DNA of 24,298 nt from JAURVT01 sp049059935 (GTDB lineage Bacteria; Actinomycetota; Actinomycetes; Propionibacteriales; Nocardioidaceae): NCBI RefSeq assembly GCF_049059935.1, contig NZ_JBMGQR010000066.1:1-24298 (forward strand). Reading direction: 5' to 3'. The notes beneath the pieces are model-generated. The model saw only the letters and a program-made list of their open reading frames with translations. It was not told where the DNA came from and made no database searches. Made by a program: the position numbers and the translations under genes. This document shows positions 21,428 through 24,298 of this stretch, piece after piece. Each line of letters opens with the position of its first letter. Position 1 is the first letter of the stretch.

Positions 21428-23055
21428 CAGTCCTCGCCCTCCAGGAACGCGGCGCGACCGAGCCGCACGACGCCGTCGGCGTACGTCGAGACGCCCGCGA
21501 CGTCCTCGCTGTAGGCGGTGAGGTTGCGCTGGCGGTAGAGGTAGACGATCGGGTCGTCCTGCTGCACCTGCGTCACCACCTGTCCGTAGGTCTGCGCCCG
21601 CTGGGCGGGGTCGGTCTGCTGCGCGGCCTGCTGCAGGAGCCGGTCGACGTCGGGGTTGCTGTAGCCGGAGTAGTTGTTGCCCTGCTCGGTGCCGAGGAAC
21701 GCGTACGTGTTGCCGTGCGGGTCGACGCGGCCCGACCAGCCCAGCTGCAGCAGCTCGAAGTCGCCGCGCGTCTGCACGTCCAGCAGGGTGGAGTACTCGA
21801 CGGGGGAGATGCGCAGGTCGAACCCGCCGTCGGCCACCGCCGCCTGGAGGGCCTGCGCGAGGCGGAGCGTGTCGGGGGTGTTGGACACCTGCATCGTCAG
21901 GCGCAGCGGCGTCTCGACGCCCGCCTGCTCGAGCAGCCGCCGGGACAGCGCGGGGTCGTACTCGGGGCACGCGTCGCTGGCCTCGGTGGCGAACTCCGAC
22001 GTCGGCGGGATCGGCGAGCACGCGGGCTCGAACCAGTTGTTGAAGACCGAGTTGACCAGCGCCTGCCGGTCGATGGCGTGCTCGAAGGCCTGGCGGACGC
22101 GGGGGTCCTTGGCCAGCGGGGTGTCGATCTCTCCCGGCGGCTGGCCGGTGCCGTCGACGTTGCCGAGGTTGAACGTGACGCCCTGGTAGCCGAACGAGGC
22201 GATCTGCAGCAGCCCGATGCCGTCCTCGCGGTCGAGGGCGTCGACGTCCTGCGGCGAGACCGAGTCGATCACCTGGACGTCGCCCGAGCGCAGGTTGGCC
22301 GCGCGGATGTTGGCGTCGGTCATGATCCGGTAGGTGATCGTGTCGAGGTGGACCTCGTCGGCCGCGTAGTAGCGGGGGTCGTGCTCGACGCTGATCGACG
22401 TCTGCGGCACCCGCTCGCGGAACTTGAACGGCCCGACGCACACCGGTGCGGTGCCGAAGTCGTCGCCGAGCTCCTTCAGAGCGGTGGGCGACATGATCAT
22501 GCCGGCGCGGTCGGACAGTGCGGCCGTGATGGGCGCGAACGGCGTCTCGTAGGTGAGCTGGACGGTGCGCGCGTCGGGCGTCGTGATCGCGGTGATCGGC
22601 CCCATCTCGGACGCGCGCGAGGAGTCCTCCTTGGTCAGGTGCCGCTGCAGCGTCGTGCGGACGGCGGAGGCGTCGAACGCGGTGCCGTCGGCGAACTCGA
22701 CGCCGTCGCGCAGCGGGATCGTGACCGTGCGGCCTCCGTCCGCCAGGGTGGGCAGCGCGGACGCGAGCTGCGGCACGATCTCGCCCTTCGCGTCGGTGTC
22801 GTAGAGCTTCTCGCAGATCGTGTTCATCACGTAGCGGGTGTAGAGCGAGGACGAGGTGGTCGGGTCGAGCACGTCCGGCTCGGCCGACAGCCCCATGACC
22901 AGGTCGCCGCCGTCGCGCACCGGCCGGTCGCCGATCGGCGCGTCGGTGACGTCGGGACGGTCGACGCGGTCCGGCGGCGGCTGCACCTGGTAGCAGCCGG
23001 CCAGGACCAGCGTCAGGACGCCGGCCAGGAGCGCGGGTGCTCTGCGGGTGGGCAC
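21427..23055 (-). CDS. Peptide-binding lipoprotein (SBP family 5)
   Basis: A 542-aa extracellular solute-binding lipoprotein. Signal peptide MPTRRAPALLAGVLTLVLAGC with lipobox LAGC gives lipidation at Cys21. The mature part has the SBP_bac_5 pattern: GLSAEPDVLDPTTSSSLYTRYV, FKFRERVPQTSISVEHDPRYY, FNLGN with DPRVRQAFEHAIDRQALV, and a C-terminal DDPIVYLYRQRNL. GTG 23055 was chosen because GAGGAG lies 9 nt upstream and the signal peptide begins there; the frame opens further back only to non-standard codons inside the operator. It is the first gene of the operon and the specificity component; ligand class is peptide-like or another family-5 ligand. Confidence 0.93.
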   Translation of the reverse strand: MPTRRAPALLAGVLTLVLAGCYQVQPPPDRVDRPDVTDAPIGDRPVRDGGDLVMGLSAEPDVLDPTTSSSLYTRYVMNTICEKLYDTDAKGEIVPQLASALPTLADGGRTVTIPLRDGVEFADGTAFDASAVRTTLQRHLTKEDSSRASEMGPITAITTPDARTVQLTYETPFAPITAALSDRAGMIMSPTALKELGDDFGTAPVCVGPFKFRERVPQTSISVEHDPRYYAADEVHLDTITYRIMTDANIRAANLRSGDVQVIDSVSPQDVDALDREDGIGLLQIASFGYQGVTFNLGNVDGTGQPPGEIDTPLAKDPRVRQAFEHAIDRQALVNSVFNNWFEPACSPIPPTSEFATEASDACPEYDPALSRRLLEQAGVETPLRLTMQVSNTPDTLRLAQALQAAVADGGFDLRISPVEYSTLLDVQTRGDFELLQLGWSGRVDPHGNTYAFLGTEQGNNYSGYSNPDVDRLLQQAAQQTDPAQRAQTYGQVVTQVQQDDPIVYLYRQRNLTAYSEDVAGVSTYADGVVRLGRAAFLEGED

Positions 23056-23090
23056 GGGGACTTCTCCTCGGGGGCGGAGGAACGGGGTGT

Positions 23091-23100
23091 TTGTATACAA
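23091..23100. promoter_or_regulatory. Candidate GntR/FCD operator TTGTATACAA
   Basis: A perfect 10-bp palindrome 36 bp upstream of the first gene of the operon, overlapping the predicted -10 box. FCD-type GntR regulators typically bind short palindromes of the form TNGTNNNACNA, which this fits. It is strikingly AT-rich for its surroundings. The regulator is probably the one encoded at the operon's far end. Confidence 0.7.
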
Positions 23101-23121
23101 TCTGCCCGCCGCACGTTTCCA
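23092..23121 (-). promoter_or_regulatory. Predicted promoter of the peptide-import operon
   Basis: On the minus strand TGGAAA (23121-23116) and TATACA (23097-23092) are separated by 18 bp (each 4/6 to consensus). The transcript would start near 23085, giving a leader of about 30 nt that contains the GAGGAG ribosome binding site. Confidence 0.5.
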
Positions 23122-23185
23122 CGGGGTTGCGGTGCCGTCAAGGGTGCGTGGCGGTGGCTCGGGGCGGCGGCACGGACTCGGGTGC

Positions 23186-23389
23186 GGGTTCGGGTGCGGC
23201 GCCGTCGGGGTGCTCGCCGACAGGCACCTACGGACGCGGTGGGTGGCGCGGCTCGTCGCGGCCGGGTGGCTGTCTCGGTGGGTGGACCGCCCGTTCTCCT
23301 GGGCCTCACGCGTCCCACTTCCCCCAGTTTCCTGTCCCGTTACCTGGGAAGTTCTCCGTGGTCTCGGAAGTTTTCCGTGGGCGGCACCC
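23186..23389. repeat. Long direct repeat, copy 1
   Basis: About 204 bp matching 23501-23705 with roughly 14 substitutions and a 1-bp indel by eye (~93%). It begins GGGTTCGGGTGCGGC and ends GGGCGGCACCC. It contains the inverted repeat ACTTCCC (23317-23323)/GGGAAGT (23346-23352) and two copies of GGAAGTTNTCCGTGG 20 nt apart. No protein family is recognised in any frame. The rest of the gap 23056-23712 holds the operon promoter and the spacer between copies. Confidence 0.85.
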
Positions 23390-23394
23390 GGCTC

Positions 23395-23411
23395 GTCTCA
23401 CGCGGTGAGAC
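23395..23411. repeat. Small inverted repeat between the two long repeats
   Basis: GTCTCAC-GCG-GTGAGAC, a perfect 7-bp stem with 3-nt loop, lies just after copy 1. The remaining spacer to 23500 (Arg/Ala-rich if translated) contains nothing else that I recognise. It may act as a terminator for RNA entering from the AbgT gene. Confidence 0.5.
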
Positions 23412-23500
23412 CCGAGGCCGGCCGCCCTGTCGCCACCGCCGCGGCCCGCGTCCGTAGGTGCGCCCTTTCGTCGTGCGAGCACCCCCGGGGCGGTCGCGCT

Positions 23501-23705
23501 GGGTTCGGGTGCGGCGCCGTCGGGGTGCTCGCCGACAGGCAGCGACGGACAGGGTGGGTGGCACGGCTCGTCGCGGCCGGGTGGCTGTCTCGGTGGGTGG
23601 ACCGCCCGTTCCCCCTGGGCCCCACGCGTCCCACTTCCCCCGGTCTTCTGTCCCATCCCCTGGGAAGTTCTCCGTGGTCTCGGAAGTTTTCCGTGGGCGG
23701 CACCC
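23501..23705. repeat. Long direct repeat, copy 2
   Basis: The second copy starts 315 bp after copy 1 and ends 8 bp before the AbgT stop codon. The ACTTCCC/GGGAAGT inverted repeat is kept (23633-23639, 23662-23668), as are both GGAAGTTNTCCGTGG units. Differences cluster in the first third and in the loop of the inverted repeat. Confidence 0.85.
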
Positions 23706-23712
23706 CGAGCGA

Positions 23713-24298
23713 CTACAACCGCGCCCCCGTCCCGGGGCCGAGGGGGAGGTCGAAGCCGTAGAAGACGGTCAGCACCAGCACCCACGACACCCAGAACGGC
23801 ACGACGAACGGCAGCATGCGGGCGAAGATCGTGCCGAGGCCGGCGTCGGGCTCGTAGCGCCGGAGCATGGTGAGCAGCACGATCATGTACGGGTTGAGCT
23901 GGGTGATCACCTGCGTCGCGGAGTCGCCGACGCGGAAGGCGGCCTGGACGAAGGCGGGCTCGAAGCCGAGGATCGCGAACAGCGGCACGAACACCGACGC
24001 CATCAGGGTCCACATCGCCGAGCCCGAGATGATGAACAGGTTGAGCAGCGAGGCCAGCAGGATGAAGCACAGGATCGCGACGAACCCCGTCAGGCCGATC
24101 TTCTCCAGGCCCTCGGCGCCCGCCACGGCCAGCCACGAGCCGACGCCCGACCAGTTGAACAGGGCGGTGAACTGCCCGAGCACGAACGCGAGCACCACGA
24201 AGCCGGCCATGTCGCGGACGGTGGCGGCCAGGGAGCGGGGGACGTCGGCCGAGCTTGTCCAGGTGCCGGACGCGAACCCGTAGACCAGGCCGGGGATC
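23713..24298 (-). CDS. AbgT-family transporter, C-terminal part (start beyond the right edge)
   Basis: At least 194 codons of a membrane protein whose start is off the window; stop TAG 23715-23713. GLVYGFASGTWTSSADVPRS, then RDMAGFVVLAFVLGQFTALFNWSGVG and the hairpin/helix region with SAMWTLMASVFVPLFAILGFEPAFVQAAFRVGDSAT and TQLNPYMIVLL are diagnostic of the AbgT family. E. coli AbgT takes up p-aminobenzoyl-glutamate, whereas characterised homologues such as MtrF and YdaH act as antimetabolite exporters, so direction is open. It is on the same strand upstream of the peptide operon, but about 0.65 kb with a separate promoter lies between. Confidence 0.9.
   Translation of the reverse strand, partial: IPGLVYGFASGTWTSSADVPRSLAATVRDMAGFVVLAFVLGQFTALFNWSGVGSWLAVAGAEGLEKIGLTGFVAILCFILLASLLNLFIISGSAMWTLMASVFVPLFAILGFEPAFVQAAFRVGDSATQVITQLNPYMIVLLTMLRRYEPDAGLGTIFARMLPFVVPFWVSWVLVLTVFYGFDLPLGPGTGARL

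Noticed and set aside
23056..23100. Start of the binding protein at TTG 23100 (peptide YTNTPFLRP)
   Set aside because: That codon lies inside the operator palindrome and predicted -10 box, and the signal peptide fits GTG 23055 with a good ribosome binding site.
20474..23122. A 882-codon frame that would extend DppB by more than 500 residues
   Set aside because: The extension is an alternative frame of the binding-protein gene, low-complexity Arg/Pro/Ala; DppB begins with its usual MGRYLLNRLWQ at 21427.
23398..23703. Minus-strand 101-codon frame beginning MPPTENFRDHGELPR after AbgT
   Set aside because: The equivalent frame in repeat copy 1 hits a stop after about 15 codons, composition is Arg/Pro/Ala-rich, and no ribosome binding site or family is visible.
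23048..23761. A 237-codon plus-strand open frame across both long repeats, with repeated FGCGAVGVLADR
   Set aside because: It starts antisense in the binding-protein leader and runs into the antisense of AbgT, has no family resemblance, and is explained by GC-rich sequence lacking stop codons; the internal peptide repeat merely reflects the DNA repeat.

Overview
The window is chromosomal DNA from a high-GC Gram-positive actinobacterium. Supporting signs are very strong G/C bias at third codon positions, many GTG starts, TANNNT-type -10 boxes placed 6-7 nt before ATG codons with no Shine-Dalgarno (leaderless transcripts), and terminator hairpins without U-tracts. Gene content (Trm112-like protein, DUF2071 protein, CNNM/CBS protein, dipeptide ABC operon) suits a nocardioid-type actinomycete (Propionibacteriales), but I cannot fix the genus from sequence alone. 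No rRNA, tRNA, CRISPR array, insertion sequence or prophage gene was seen.

Layout. 1-84: start of an acylphosphatase leaving the left edge. 129-1043: aldose-epimerase-like mutarotase, convergent with an uncharacterised 198-aa zinc-ribbon protein (1110-1706) that has a perfect 22-bp palindrome in its leader. 1886-2086: cold-shock protein with a long leader and a strong terminator. 2354-2749: MmcQ/YjbR-fold protein. 2789-4033: membrane-anchored HtrA-type serine protease with PDZ domain. 4191-5270: stand-alone sugar-ABC ATPase of the MsmX/UgpC type, with Crp/GlxR-like sites upstream. 5432-6037: HAD-like protein, convergent with a five-gene minus-strand run (10770 down to 6046): DUF2071 protein, exonuclease III, 14-TM MFS exporter, phosphatidylcholine synthase, DMT transporter. 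The last three are translationally coupled or nearly so. 10842-12170: CNNM/CBS/CorC membrane protein preceded by a leaderless 23-codon ORF whose stop overlaps its start. 12346-13158: lipoprotein with an M15-like domain. 13293-15110: secreted protein with two GDPD/PI-PLC-type barrels. 15198-15407: Trm112-like protein.

15504-23055 is one tightly packed minus-strand operon: peptide-binding lipoprotein, DppB, DppC, gamma-glutamyltransferase-family enzyme, fused DppD-DppF ATPase, and a GntR/FCD regulator. Every junction overlaps or is separated by 3 nt. The promoter carries a TTGTATACAA palindrome over its -10 box, the expected kind of operator for the regulator at the operon end. The logical reading is substrate-controlled import of a gamma-glutamyl (or similar) peptide followed by cytoplasmic cleavage. 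Upstream lies a 0.65-kb gene-free stretch holding a ~205-bp direct repeat (about 93% identical by eye), then the 3' part of an AbgT-family transporter gene.

The most distinctive non-coding signals are hairpins at all four convergent gene junctions (including a ~70-nt inverted repeat at 15430-15502 and a five-copy ~19-nt motif cluster at 13178-13284), the 22-bp palindrome at 1722-1743, the 205-bp repeats, and the leaderless small ORF coupled to the CNNM gene.
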